A DNA stretch of 64,000 nucleotides from Acanthacorydalis orientalis (GCA_034766995.1 CM068317.1:38574749-38638748); one strand, 5' to 3'; positions 35,353 to 45,886 are shown, counted from the first letter of the stretch. Made by a program: numbers and translations. Notes: generated by a model not told the origin, from the letters alone.

Positions 35353-36229
35353 GGGGGAAAGAATCCAAAAGAGGAAAATAAGTAAAATCAAGATCGTAAG
35401 TAGTAAATATATTGCTATAAGTCTACATAACAAATTGTTCTGATTAAATTTCCCACAGCACACATATTTCACTTTTGCAATATTTCTGAAGACAATATTG
35501 TTTAAAAATAAGCTCGGTTTATTAATAAGAGCGTGAAGATCGTTCTAGTACATTTCTGTAACAATTTTTGTGCATGTTTAATTGAAAAATTGATAGCAAA
35601 AAAAGTGTACAAAAACAGGTTAAAAAAAACAGTGAACATTCTGAAATGACAGTCAATGATTTTTTTTTAAAATGATTCTGTACCTAACAACTGTATTTAA
35701 TTAAAACACACGCTTGTAGTTATCATTCGTGTGTTCTTTACATATTTTCTTATTTTAAAACAATTACTTTTTGAGATACAAACTAATTAGACGTCCAAAA
35801 AATCGTTTTTTTTCCTCTTCAATCGAAAGACTGAATTGATAGGAACTTCAGAATGAAATTCAATATTATTAGTCAGTAATCCAATTATATGACCAATAAT
35901 GTAATCATTTCCAATAGAGTTGACAATTCAGTTTATTTTTGTAAAAGACAAGACGCTAACGATCAAAGAACTGACTTATGAAAGGCGTTAACTCACTATT
36001 GAAAACATTCAGTTATGTTATGATTTTCCTTCATTCATGTTTATTTGATTTTTTTAATAACGAATCGACTATAATGAAAAAAAATAGCTATTCTCATCCT
36101 CTGTTTGTCTCAGTATTTTAAAAACGAGTTAAACATGAATGATCACTGGAACTATTTGATATTTTTTTAAAGTAAATAACATCAAAAATATTTTTTAGTA
36201 GAACAGTCACTGATTATGCAAATATTATA
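35351..36229. other. AT-rich non-coding DNA
   Basis: No gene or element recognised. Confidence 0.5.
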
Positions 36230-37036
36230 CGAGAGTCGTTTGATAAATTTAGTAAATTTCTATGATGTGGCGCCATCATTCATTCGGTAACGACAGAGCT
36301 GTCAAGTGTCACTTTTCAAACTAGTATAGGCGAAATTTCGGCCAGAAGCGATGCGTTGTTCACGTGCTACAGATGTTTGAAGCGAGCATTGTAGCAGTTG
36401 TAGGAAAAATGGAAAAGAACGAGCAAGACTTTTTCGGCATCGTGGATGAAACATGGATCCACTACTACACCCCTGAATCGAAGCAGCAATCAAAGCAGTG
36501 AACAACGACTGGTAAAGAATGCCGAAGAAAGCAAAGACCATTTTGTCGCCTGGGAAGGTGATAGGCACTGTTTTTTTGGAATTATCGAGGAATCATCCTG
36601 ATCGACTACTTAAAGAAGGGAAGAACGATAACAGGAGACTATTGTGCAACATTATGGAACCGTTTGAAAGAAGAGCTGGAACAAAAACAGACAATATTGG
36701 GGTACAAAAAAGTGCTCTTTCACATGGACAACATGCCGTCCCACAAATCGATCGTCGAAATGCCAAAACTACACGAATTAGGCTTCGAATTAGTTCCTTA
36801 TCGAATATATTCTCCGAACTTCGTTCCGTGCGACTTCTTCCTCTTTCCAAACTTGAAAATTTGACTCGGTGGGAAGAAATTCTCGTCGAGTGAGGATGCT
36901 ATTACCGCCATATTTGCAGACTCGCTGGACACAAGTGTATAGCTCTCAATGGAGACTAAGTTGAGAAATAAAATCGATTTTTCCTACAAAAATCGTGTAC
37001 AACTTGCTTTTTTACCATACTTTCTAACGACTTTCG
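36230..37036 (+). mobile_element. Mariner family A, copy 3 (short derivative)
   Basis: Left end CGAGAGTCGTTTGATAA after TA (36228-36229); right end TAACGACTTTCG before TA (37037-37038). Length 807 bp. The leader (AAATTTCTATGATGTGGCGC) and the junction GAGCATTGTAG-AGTTGT into the catalytic half agree with copies 1 and 2. Confidence 0.93.
36440..36950 (+). pseudogene. Mariner family A transposase remnant, catalytic part
   Basis: Opens with IVDETWIHYYTPESKQQSKQ (first Asp, about 36440-36500), then NDWKRMPKKAKTILSPGK and ELSRNHPDRLLKE in shifted frames. The frame 36664-36864 carries MKEELEQKQ, YKKVLFHMDNMPSHKS with the second Asp, HELGFELVPYRIYSPNFVPCDFFLFP with the third Asp, then NLKI and a stop. 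Met replaces the usual Gln of HQDN, and the SPDLAP motif has decayed to SPNFVP. No N-terminal DNA-binding domain. Confidence 0.9.
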
Positions 37037-37039
37037 TAA

Positions 37040-37339
37040 ACATGAAAGTGCCCTGCAGAAAAGTTATTTATTCAGTGATTAAAGGGTTAAATTTGTAATT
37101 TTATAATAAGTTCATAGATTTGTTTCGAGCGAGTTAATATGTAAATATGCGAGTTTTATAAAAAAAAGTACAAATTTGAAAAAGGTAAGGTTACTAAATA
37201 AATATACACTTTTATAAAAAAAATGCAGGATATAAAAATTACATGTTATAGAGTAGAGGATACAGGTTACAAAAAATGACTGTAATAAAATAATTCATCG
37301 AAATTATACTTTGTAGAAGAATGAAAAATTATAAAGATT
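37040..37339. other. AT-rich spacer
   Basis: Nothing recognised. Confidence 0.5.
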
Positions 37340-37560
37340 GACATCATAAACATCACTCCTCTGGTTAGAAATAAATAAAAAAAAAATGTACAGGTTGTTT
37401 ATTTTTACGAATCCGTTTCTTTTCACTTTACAAAAGATTTTTTTCTGATCAAAATGTCAAATTTGTATATGCCAACGCTTCGACGATGAAAGCATCGCTA
37501 TTAAAATGCGCATAAACAATAATCAACAATTATCAACAATAATTTATTGACACTCGTGAT
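37340..37560 (-). repeat. Decayed repeat family H, copy 3
   Basis: ACATCACTCCTCTGGTTAG onward matches 38805-38905 (ACACCACTCCTTTAGTTAG), and read inversely it shares GATTATTGTTTATGCG and ACATTTTGATCAGAAAAA with 58455-58610. It is therefore a dispersed family, inverted relative to the copy at 58.5 kb. No coding content. Confidence 0.5.
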
Positions 37561-37623
37561 CGGATTTATTTCTGATTGGACGGCGGGGGAGAAATTAATT
37601 TGTGGAAGTAAATTTAGCCAGTT

Positions 37624-37881
37624 GCTCTAGTAATATCAATTGCAATTTTATTTTTTGTACCTTTTATTAATTCTAATTTTCAAGAAATTCAATATTATCC
37701 TATTAATCGAATTTTATTTTGAATTACAGTAAACATTTTAATTCTTCTAACATGAATTCGAGCACGCCCTGCTGAAGACCCTTACATTACTACTAGTCAA
37801 ATCTTAACTATTTTATATTTTATATATTTTATTATTTACCCTATAATTTTTACATCTTGAGATAAATTAATAAAAATTTAA
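37624..37881 (+). pseudogene. cytb: NUMT: nuclear copy of mitochondrial cytochrome b 3' end
   Basis: Read with the invertebrate mitochondrial code (TGA Trp, ATA Met), 85 codons run without a break to TAA at 37879-37881. Typical cytochrome b residues appear in order: ALVMSIAILFFVPF, INRILFWITVN, TWIRARPAEDPYI, SQILTILYFMYFII, SWDKLMK. These are the last transmembrane helices of the complex III subunit. In the nuclear code three TGA codons (37720-37722, 37753-37755, 37858-37860) would be stops, so it is a relic, not a gene. Sequence upstream of 37624 no longer matches cytb. The unbroken frame suggests a fairly recent transfer. Confidence 0.93.
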
Positions 37882-37925
37882 TTAATGAACTTGAATAAGT
37901 ATATGCTTTGAAAGCATAATATATG
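37880..37925 (+). pseudogene. trnS2: NUMT: partial mitochondrial tRNA-Ser(UCN)
   Basis: Directly after cytb, as in the usual insect mitochondrial order. TTAATGAACTTGAATAAGT provides acceptor and D-arm sequence. The anticodon arm TATGC-TTTGAAA-GCATA (37902-37918) is a perfect 5-bp stem with anticodon TGA. The T arm and 3' acceptor strand are absent after about 37925, so the tRNA is truncated and non-functional. Confidence 0.85.
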
Positions 37926-38099
37926 TTATATTAAAAGTAACGGGTAAAATAATCTGATTGTGTAAATGTATTCCAGAAATCAAAATAAAAACCAAGCGCC
38001 AAACTAAACTGTTTATTATTATCAACAACAAATACACTTGTTAGTGTAACTAAGCAACGTCTCGTTACCATGACTCTCCAGCTGTGACTACACATGTAT

Positions 38100-38235
38100 G
38101 TACAATTTGACAATATAGAAGTAAAATGCTAGACATAAATTCTGAGAATTTACATTATATGAAAATTTTGTATTTACTTTATTATGATCTTCTTCTGCGC
38201 ATTGCTATAAAAATACTGGCTTATAAATAAATATA
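38100..38235 (-). repeat. Inverted duplication, left arm
   Basis: The inverse of this stretch, including GTCTAGCATTTTACTTCTAT and the TATTTTTATAGCAA-GCGCAGAA phrase, matches 41225-41375. Both copies lie just outside the 3' end of a family B mariner whose terminal repeat carries the same changes (CCAATCTGA). Confidence 0.85.
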
Positions 38236-38703
38236 TCAGATTGGTACAAGAATAATTGCGGTTTATAACGAGTATAAAATATAGTTTTTATATCCGAGTA
38301 TAAAAACGCTTATATCAATTAAAAATTATATTTATTAATCAAAATAAAGACCGTTAGCCTGCACATATTTCTCTCAACGGGAAACAAGATTGTTTATTCC
38401 TACAAGATAGAATTCTGGAATTAACGAATTCATCGAAAGCGCATTGAGCTGATGCTTGATCTTTGAAAACGTTCTCTCATAGGAAATTACTCGCATGTTT
38501 AAAAAAAATGATAATCTGTCAGAGACAGGTCTGGTGAATAAGGTGGGTGAGGTAACATTTCATAACCCAGTTCGTTTAATTTTTCTAAAGTCATTTGTGA
38601 GACGTGCGGTCGAGCGTTGACATGAAGAAGAATTGGTCTTCTTCAATTGACTAATGCTGGCTGTAAACAATACAACTTTTCATGCATTTTTTCAATTTCC
38701 TGA
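38236..38703 (-). mobile_element. Mariner family B, copy 3, 3' half only
   Basis: The end reads TCAGATTGGTACAAGAATAA after TA (38234-38235). On the minus strand the piece covers the C-terminal catalytic part: HVNARPHVS, with GTC (inverse of 38619-38621) in place of the second Asp codon, and SLTDYHFF with the third Asp near 38520. The 5' half is missing; at 38703 the sequence jumps to another copy of the C-terminal part. Confidence 0.88.
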
Positions 38704-38803
38704 TAAAACCTTCTTTTGCAGGAAATCACTCAAATGTTTCAAAAAAATGATAATCTGTCCGATAATGAGACCGGTCGGGAGAATAAGATGAGTGAGGTAA
38801 GTG
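38704..38803 (-). mobile_element. Mariner family B, second partial C-terminal piece
   Basis: AAATCACTCAAATGTTTCAAAAAAATGATAATCTGTC repeats, with changes, the segment at about 38482-38520 of the adjacent copy in the same orientation. It is a broken tandem of the region around the third catalytic Asp. Confidence 0.75.
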
Positions 38804-38804
38804 A

Positions 38805-38935
38805 ACACCACTCCTTTAGTTAGTAATATAAAAAAAATATACACGATATTTATTTTTAAGAATCCATGTTTTTTCACCTTACAAAGTTATTTTTTTCAAT
38901 TATCAACCATACGTTTCAAACGACCCTCATAATTG
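38805..38935 (-). repeat. Decayed repeat family H, copy 4, next to a mariner A-like end
   Basis: 38805-38905 matches 37345-37440. It is followed by CGTTTCAAACGACCCTCAT (38911-38929), which looks like the right terminal repeat of mariner family A standing alone. Confidence 0.5.
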
Positions 38936-39183
38936 AAAAAAAACGGAAAATTATTTATCAGAATTCCCGAAAAGTATTTTTCATAAAATGTTTAATAAAC
39001 ATATTTTTCGAATATAACCAAAATCGTTTTTTTTTTACTATTAAACTTTTTACAACGTGAGTAGATTTACTTATACCAGTACCTTTATTTTCTTCTGTCT
39101 TTCCATAAAAATCTTCATTCTTTATAGAAACTAAGACTGGAAGATTTGTATATTTACGAATAAGTGAGCAATTTTGTTACCAG

Positions 39184-39185
<2 letters not shown>

Positions 39186-39233
<48 letters not shown>
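39186..39233. repeat. (AT)n microsatellite
   Basis: AT run of about 46 bases. Confidence 0.95.
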
Positions 39234-39234
<1 letters not shown>

Positions 39235-39339
39235 TATTAAAATAGCATAAAAATATAGATCATTCGATTTGAAATACGACAGGCCGATCTAGTTCATCGT
39301 ATAACATTACAAAATAACATCTCAAGTGAATTTATCAAT

Positions 39340-39860
39340 GTTCCATAGGCACTCGTCCGGAAAATGAAAGTGAACGAACCGCCGCCGTCGTCCTCTCGCA
39401 CAGCGCCGCATTCGAAGAGAAAATAAGAATCGGATAGACGGGACACACGTCGTCACACGTGAAAATTGTTGTGTTTTTACCTGTAGGACGTGCGGTACAC
39501 AGAACGGAACGTCATCAATCACGCAATTAAACACCTGGGTGCGCGGCGTTTCCGTACACGCTACAAAAACACGACAGTCCGACTCGAGGAGACCGCGCCC
39601 CCGGCCGACGTGCCTCCCGCGGACCGTTTACGACCTGTTTCATGCACTTGTGCGCTTTCCCTCGCTCTCCTAACGTCCCGTTCGTCGCTCGTTTCGAGCC
39701 TATAAATGCTTAATCTCATTCAGTAAAACCGAATGTGTGTGTGTGTGTATACGTTGTGAGAAGTTTATACGTTTCGCTACGGATCCTCCGCGCATACACG
39801 TTTCTTCTGATGAGCGTGTAGAGGAGACAAGACTAAAAAGGGCTCGACCTCACGAGACAC
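39340..39860. promoter_or_regulatory. CpG-rich island, possible promoter region
   Basis: About 500 bases rich in C, G and CpG inside AT-rich DNA. It contains CCTATAAATGC at 39699 and a TCATTCAGT initiator-like string at 39716-39724, but their spacing (about 21 bases) is shorter than the usual 30. Overlapping 70-codon frames occur on both strands (39322-39705) and neither is recognisable. I call it regulatory only as the simplest reading of the composition. Confidence 0.3.
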
Positions 39861-40081
39861 GCATGTGTTTTATGCGAGAAACGCGTTCAAAAATCGTTTA
39901 AGTAAACCATCATCGCGTCTATGCTTTCTTTTTATTTATAAAAAAAGATAATCACATAAATCATACGAAAAAATATATGATGTATTTTTTGAATGAACTT
40001 ATTTACTTGAATTCTATATAGACTGAACTCTTGTCACAATACTATTCATTATTTTTCTTTATCTATCAAGGGTGAATACTG
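39861..40081. other. AT-rich spacer
   Basis: Nothing recognised. Confidence 0.5.
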
Positions 40082-40375
40082 AACATGGTTCCAGGGAATA
40101 AATTATTATGCATATACAAGCATCTATTAGAATGTTAAAGAAGTGAGTTTGAAAACATTGTCATCATATTTCTTACAATCAAGACTGATCAATGTATGAT
40201 TCCTGGTTATTTGGGTCTAAAGAAGGCTTACGATAAGCCATTTTATACAGCGACAAACTGAAAAAATATCTTGTTATAGACTTGACTGTACCTTCAAATC
40301 AATGTTTTATAAGTAAATAAGCAGCGAAGCATAAGATAGAATATGAGAATACATTAAAAATGTATGTTAAAAAAT
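40082..40375 (+). repeat. Dispersed repeat R, copy 2
   Basis: Matches 17523-17555 and 17880-18130, including the identical AAATAAGCAGCGAAGCATAA at 40315. The middle of the 17-kb copy is missing. The block abuts a mariner at 40376 without a terminal repeat between them. Confidence 0.78.
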
Positions 40376-41048
40376 AATCCATTTCTTGATCGGATTGTCA
40401 CATGTGATGAAAAGTTCTCTACAACAATCGAACACGTTCATCGCAGTGGCTAGACCGAGTAGAAGCTCCAAAACAGTTTCCTAAACCAAAGCTTCATGAA
40501 AAAAGGATTATGGTCACTGGTGGTCGGCAAATGGTATCATTCACTACAACTTCTTAAATCCTGGTGAAACAATAACAGCAGAAAAATATTGTCAGGAAAT
40601 TGAAAAAATGCATGAGAAGTTGCATCGTTTACGGCCAGCATCAGTCGAATCGAAGAGGACTAACTCTTCTTCATGTCAACGCCCGACCACACGTCTCACA
40701 AATGACTTCAAAAAAATTAAACGAACTGGGTTATGTAACCTTACCTCATCCACCTCACCCTCCGGACCTGTCTCCGACAGATTATCATTTTTTAAAAAAA
40801 ACATACGAGTAGTTTCCTACGAGAGATGCTTTTCAAAGATCTAGCATCAGCTCAAAGCACTTTCGATTAATTCGTTAATTCCAGGACTCGAGAATTCTCT
40901 CCTATAGGAATAAATAAACTTGTTTCACGTTGGGAGAAATGTGTGCAGGTCAATGGTCTTTATTTTGATTGATAAATATAATTTTTAACTCTACATGCGT
41001 CTCTATACTCGATACGTAATAACCGCAATTATTTTCACACCAACCTAA
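40376..41048 (+). mobile_element. Mariner family B, copy 4, 3' half
   Basis: Starts abruptly at CCATTTCTTGATCGGATTGTC (catalytic region) and ends with a full right terminal repeat AATTATTTTCACACCAACCTAA. The expected TA after the end is CA, the same as the inverse flank of the copy at 57146, so the two share one ancestral insertion site. The protein part holds CDEK (first Asp), HVNARPHVS with GTC at 40675-40677 for the second Asp codon, and SPTDYHFL with the third. Frames 40600-40812 and 40608-40844 are its broken pieces. Confidence 0.9.
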
Positions 41049-41140
41049 CAAAAATTACAGTCTGCATTAAAATGATGTACCGTTTCAATTTATCAAACAT
41101 CTCAACGTGAATCCATAAACTTCAATTAACATGAATATAG
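41049..41140 (+). repeat. Flanking repeat G, inverse of 57030-57145
   Basis: AAAAATTACAGTCTGCATT, GTTTCAATTTATC and AACTTCAATTAACATGAATA occur here in order, and in inverse order at 57030-57145, in both cases directly next to the 3' end of a family B mariner. Confidence 0.82.
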
Positions 41141-41144
41141 TACA

Positions 41145-41224
41145 ATGAAGTATAATTTTTAACCGACATGTGCGTCTTATACTCGGATACGTTATGAACC
41201 GCAATTATTTTTGCACCAATCTGA
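41145..41224 (+). mobile_element. Mariner family B, 3'-terminal fragment
   Basis: TATAATTTTTAACCGACATG through to TTTTTGCACCAATCTGA is the last 80 bases of a family B mariner, with TA following. The two changes in the terminal repeat are identical to those at 38236. Confidence 0.85.
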
Positions 41225-41375
41225 TATATTTATTTATAAGCAAGCATTTTTATAGCAACGCGCAGAAAAAAATAAGCTCATAGTAAAGTAAACACAAAAT
41301 TCTCTCATAATATAAATTCTTAGAATGTATGTCTAGCATTTTACTTCTATATTGTCAAATACTACATGCATGTTG
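41225..41375 (+). repeat. Inverted duplication, right arm
   Basis: Inverse partner of 38100-38235, about 3 kb away. Confidence 0.85.
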
Positions 41376-41422
41376 CAGTTCTACGTACACATCTACAATA
41401 ACAGATGTGTACGTATGCATTA

Positions 41423-41600
41423 TACTTCTTTTTCGAATCAATCGAATAGAGATCATATAGACATGCGAGTAAACATAAACAGTAAACAACAAACGAACGA
41501 CGAATAAGAATGTTGAAGACGGATCGATTCGTTCATCATATAATTTTCAATTGATACATGCGTCTGTATACTCCACACATTAAAATCCGCAATGTACGTT
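41423..41600 (+). repeat. Flanking repeat F, copy 2, plus a further mariner end
   Basis: 41423-41540 matches 34690-34800. It is followed by AATTTTCAATTGATACATGCG and AAAATCCGCAATG (to about 41600), a decayed 3' end of another family B mariner that lacks the outer terminal repeat. Confidence 0.65.
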
Positions 41601-41895
41601 TGTGATTTAATCGTTAGAGTACTTGGTAAACGAACCGATTTCAATGAAAGTATTCAATAAGTCTTCGAACATCAATATATGTGTATATAAAGATCATTTT
41701 ACTATAAAAAGTGCTTGGAAAAAATCCGTAATGAAGTATAAGAAATGTCTAGTCTCCCTTACACTACAATACTTTACGTATACAAACGCACGATCTTAAG
41801 ACATTCTTCTAGTAAATGCAAGCACTCCTCAAGTCCCTTCGTACAAAACATGACCGTTTTCTCACAATCTTCAAGAATGCCTCTGTGCACACACT

Positions 41896-42055
<160 letters not shown>

Positions 42056-42059
42056 TGGT

Positions 42060-42540
42060 TCTTGTACATGTGTTTGTTTGGATGAGTGAGTCGCTACGTC
42101 AGTGTGTGTGCATGAGTGGTGTAGCCTCTTGCCGTCGTGGAGGAGATTCCGTTTCACAGCTGGACCATTCAGCCAGTCGATTCAGTATTCAGTCGTTAAC
42201 CGACAGTCGCGAAAGGCGTGCGGTGTACATGAGAACGCGCGACGCCGCTCTAGTTGTCATTCAGGACAGCGCAGTTTATCACGTGTACGCGTACACCTAT
42301 GATTTATTGTTCGTAAAGGAACGCGCATTCATTTAATACACGGCGGATTCAAAACGTCCCGTTCGTTTTTCTGTCCTCCTGCACGTTCTGGCGCACACTG
42401 ACCAACCGCCGAACAAGTGTTGATAAACAACCGTTCCGATGTGAAATGTTACTTTTTGTTCAGTGTCGTTTTGTTTTGTTTGTATTTTTGTTCAGTTTCC
42501 GTTCGTTCGAGCGTTTTATGTTCCTCAAGGTACGCATGTC
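42060..42540 (+). promoter_or_regulatory. CpG-rich island, possible promoter and first exon
   Basis: A sharp change from microsatellite to CpG-rich sequence. It has insect initiator-like strings (ATTCAGTATTCAGTCGTT near 42183, TTCAGTTTCCGTTCG near 42491) and ends with ATGTTCCTCAAGGTACGC, where AAG/GTACG could be a splice donor (about 42532) after only four codons. The open frame 41980-42336 starts inside the microsatellite and is not recognised. Read as a promoter with a short first coding exon this is plausible but unproven. Confidence 0.3.
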
Positions 42541-43467
42541 TTTGAATTATATTTTTATTACGATAATATTTCATGCGGATTCTTTATGAAAGAGTCATTT
42601 CGATATTACGCTTTCAGAAATATAGTATGGTGAATAATGTAAAATAATTTCTGTATGCGAGATGATTTATGTTTATGCGAATATGCGAGTATGGCCGTTG
42701 TTGAAGGTGTTTCTCTCTAAAAGTTTATATAAAACATTGAAACGAATATTCCTATAGAAATATTTGCAAGTCAAATTTGTACCTATATGTATTTCGAACT
42801 CTGTCTTATTAATCAATTATAAATAATCGTAAATTACATTCTAGTACTTAAACTATGAGACACTCGCTACAGTCTCACTAACTTCTAAATAGGAATTAAA
42901 ATTAATAAACCAACGTGTTACCATTGTATGTGTATTCGAGTATATAATTATGAATAAAGATAGATTATAATCTGAAAAGTCTTTTCGGAAACATTTCTAC
43001 ATATCTTTTCAAAAACATATACAAACTCTCATCATTTTCTTTATTTTGATTTCGGCCTAATAAATATTTTTCGCAGACATACACACATTCATAAACACAA
43101 ATTAATATTTACTGATCTACAATTTTCTTTCTATATTAATATAAATATCGTTCTTTAATGTTTCTGAAATTTACTTGTTAATACTGGTTGTACATATCTG
43201 CAGGAGTAAAGTTTTGTTAGTGTTTTTAATGCGTATGTCCAGGAGACTTTTGTGTGAAACTTTTCGAAATCTGAATCCAAAGACCGATTCAACAAACACT
43301 AATCCAATTTATTCGGTCTTTTTTAACCGATAGCTAAATTACAACTAACAAGACTAATTTATCTTACACACAAGCAGAATTTTCATGATCTTTTATAGGG
43401 GATTGCAAATATTTATTCCTTATCATTCATGTATGTTTGTCCATCCATATACATACAAAGACACACA
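42541..43467. other. AT-rich non-coding DNA
   Basis: If the donor at 42532 is real, this would be intron. Otherwise nothing seen. Confidence 0.45.
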
Positions 43468-43476
43468 CACATACAC

Positions 43477-43525
<49 letters not shown>

Positions 43526-43558
43526 TGTATATATATATATATATATATGAATGTATAC

Positions 43559-43591
<33 letters not shown>

Positions 43592-43592
43592 A
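43468..43592. repeat. Compound microsatellite (AC)n(AT)n(AG)n
   Basis: AC, then AT with two GAATG interruptions spaced about 29 bases apart, then AG. Protein frames on both strands across it are artefacts. Confidence 0.95.
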
Positions 43593-44054
43593 AATTTAAT
43601 ATTAGACTAAACTTATCATTATTTGACAATTTATTCTTATTAAATAACTTTAATTAAAATAACCTTAGAACTTCTGTATCTTGATACATTTTTTAATATA
43701 TTTCGTTACAGGTAATTAATAAAGCTTCACTGCTTTCAACATAAAAACTGTATTAATTATTAATTAGCTGTACTGATTAATTTTCGTTCGTTTCCAAACA
43801 ATTATTTCTATGAAAAATATTATACAAGTAATCTTATTAAAATTCGTGTGAATCTGAATCTGTTGTCCTATCTATCAGAAAAAGTTTCCACGATTGATGA
43901 TCTTCTTAAATTAGGAGTATTTTTAAACCGTATCTTTGACAGAAGGAACAAGTCTAAACTTATCGAGAGGTTCTCTGTTAATAATTAATTTTTAATTGTT
44001 AATATTTATAACAGAAAAATATACTGGGATGTCTTTCGACATAAAACAAGTTAA
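43593..44054. other. AT-rich spacer
   Basis: Nothing recognised. Confidence 0.5.
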
Positions 44055-44341
44055 TCTTATATATAAAAATGCACTTGATTTTATTTCTTATTTCTCGTGC
44101 ATTTCGATATATAAGATAAAAATGCATAATCGTCACTTTGTCCCCAAGACAAAGTGACGATTATCTATGGCGACATGAACGTTTGTTTGTCAGCTTATAG
44201 ATTTCAAGTGTAATTCATTAAGTTTCGTTCTTAGGTATTTTTTATGTTTAAATATAAATGTTGTAAAAACCAATAAACAGTTTTCTTTTCTTTCTATGTT
44301 TCTTTCTATTTTCCCGTCAATTTTGACGGGCTATATACTAG
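44055..44341 (+). mobile_element. Helitron-like non-autonomous element, 287 bp
   Basis: Starts TCTTATATATAAAAATGCAC directly after an A. Ends with the hairpin CCCGTCAATTTTGACGGG (44313-44330), then CTATATACTAG, directly before a T. A 5' TC, a 3' hairpin about 10 bases upstream of CTAG, and insertion between A and T are the standard Helitron signature. There are no terminal inverted repeats and no target duplication. A 17-bp perfect internal hairpin (44126-44164) is an extra feature. No RepHel frame is present. Confidence 0.75.
44126..44164. repeat. 17-bp perfect hairpin inside the Helitron-like element
   Basis: ATAATCGTCACTTTGTC, a CCCAA loop, then the exact inverse. The stem is GC-balanced and stands out in the AT-rich context. 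Confidence 0.95.
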
Positions 44342-44441
44342 TATTAAAATAAAAGTCATGATTGAATTTTGAAAATACAATATATTTGATTATTTTTCTT
44401 CTTTTTTCTATACAAGTTCAGTATGTCTTTTTCCTTATATA

Positions 44442-44442
<1 letters not shown>

Positions 44443-44490
<48 letters not shown>
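44443..44490. repeat. (AT)n microsatellite
   Basis: AT run, about 100 bases after the Helitron-like element. Confidence 0.94.
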
Positions 44491-44493
<3 letters not shown>

Positions 44494-45479
44494 GAATTAA
44501 AAAAGTAAAGAATTAAATTCAATATAAATATGTAAAGTACAAGCCCAAAAAAAAAATGAATACAATTTTTCAAACAACTTTTTACTCTTTACACACACTA
44601 TTTTTTCTGATGAAGTTATTCCAATTATTATTCAACAATCGATTATTTATCATGATAATCAGTTCTGTATCATTAATAGCATCATGTAAGAAAATGATCA
44701 ATCATAAATTATTTTGTACTTACTGAAAGTGAAAATTCGTGTGCTGACTGATTAATTATTTGAGGTTTAAATTCGTGTGCAAAAATGATAAAAACTATAA
44801 TTGCAATGAAGTTAGTTTTTGTTCAGACTTGTTTCGAATTAAAATATTTTATGGTTGAAATTATTTATCGAAAATAATTGAATTGTAAATCATCTTTACA
44901 ATTTAGAATTGTGTTATAAATAGCTGTGTAAGTAGTCCTGTATATATTCTGGTATAATTAATTATGTTTATTGTATAGTGTATGAATGAAAGAAAAGTAA
45001 TTGTGTGAAAACGCAGAAATTGAATATATCGAAAGTTTTTTTCGATATCTTCCCAATGATTTTACTTTTCTTCGAATGTGGGTAATAATAGTAATTCATT
45101 ACACAATAGCTAAAAAAGCAATTAGAGTGAATTACATATGAGAACAGAGATATATAGGCAGCTTTCTAACCGATATCCATGAAATCTATTACTACTACAG
45201 TATATTATTACAGAATTGGATATCGATTCATATCAGATCGGTAATACAATGATTCAAAACAAATCAAGACAAAGTAATAAATTAATTTTCCAACGAGATA
45301 AATTACCTGAAATCCGAGATTAAATTCAGATCAGATTATTAAATTGCGTTCTATAATTTTAAAATTTATATAGATAATTCCGTTGTCCATGAAACTGAAA
45401 AAAATATTTTTTTCAGTTTCATAGACGTGCACACTTAAAAGATTGTGTTTTTTTTATGTAAAAAAAAGTTAAACTTAAT
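44491..45479. other. AT-rich non-coding DNA
   Basis: Nothing recognised apart from an inverted pair, GAAACTGAAAAAAATATT/TTTTTTTCAGTTTC, at about 45389-45421. Confidence 0.45.
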
Positions 45480-45730
45480 TCAATGCTTAAAATATGCATG
45501 CGTCGCTCGTTTTTCAAGCTCTAAAAAGCGTATCGGATTTTTTCAGTTAAATTTCCCATAAGGGCTATTTTTGAGCCGCTCAAAAATTGTCGACGTTACA
45601 AGTCACCGATGAGAATGGCTACGTAGAGGTATCTCCCGTCTCATATCACTCCACATATTGACTGTCATAGGCACCGTATGTGAATGCGCGTTATCGTGAA
45701 GATAACACACAGCTGTGGACAAAAGAGATT
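45480..45730 (-). pseudogene. Possible IS630/mariner catalytic fragment
   Basis: On the minus strand a reading CYLHDNAHSHTVPMTVNMW (about 45655-45715) resembles the second-Asp motif of mariner-like nucleases (LHDNARPH), followed by MRREIPLRSHSHR in the place of the usual EIPPHPPYS. The third Asp and all other parts cannot be read with certainty. No terminal repeats found. Confidence 0.45.
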
Positions 45731-45884
45731 GTCCGTTTATTTTTCAAAAGAACTCCATAAGTAAAACGACTTTAATATCTCATAATAATATTATGGCCAT
45801 TACCGCGTCAACTCAACATTGCGTTCTTGATAAAATTCAGGATTGGATTTCTTTTAAACCGACTTTTACTAGCCATAAACTGTT

Positions 45885-45886
<2 letters not shown>

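Noticed and set aside
37880..37925. tRNA-Ser(UCN) as a working gene
   Set aside because: It belongs to the mitochondrial insertion and lacks its T arm and 3' acceptor strand.
39699..39724. TATAAA with TCAGT initiator as a core promoter
   Set aside because: Spacing of about 21 bases is too short for a standard TATA-initiator pair, and no transcript feature follows. Mentioned only as part of the CpG island.
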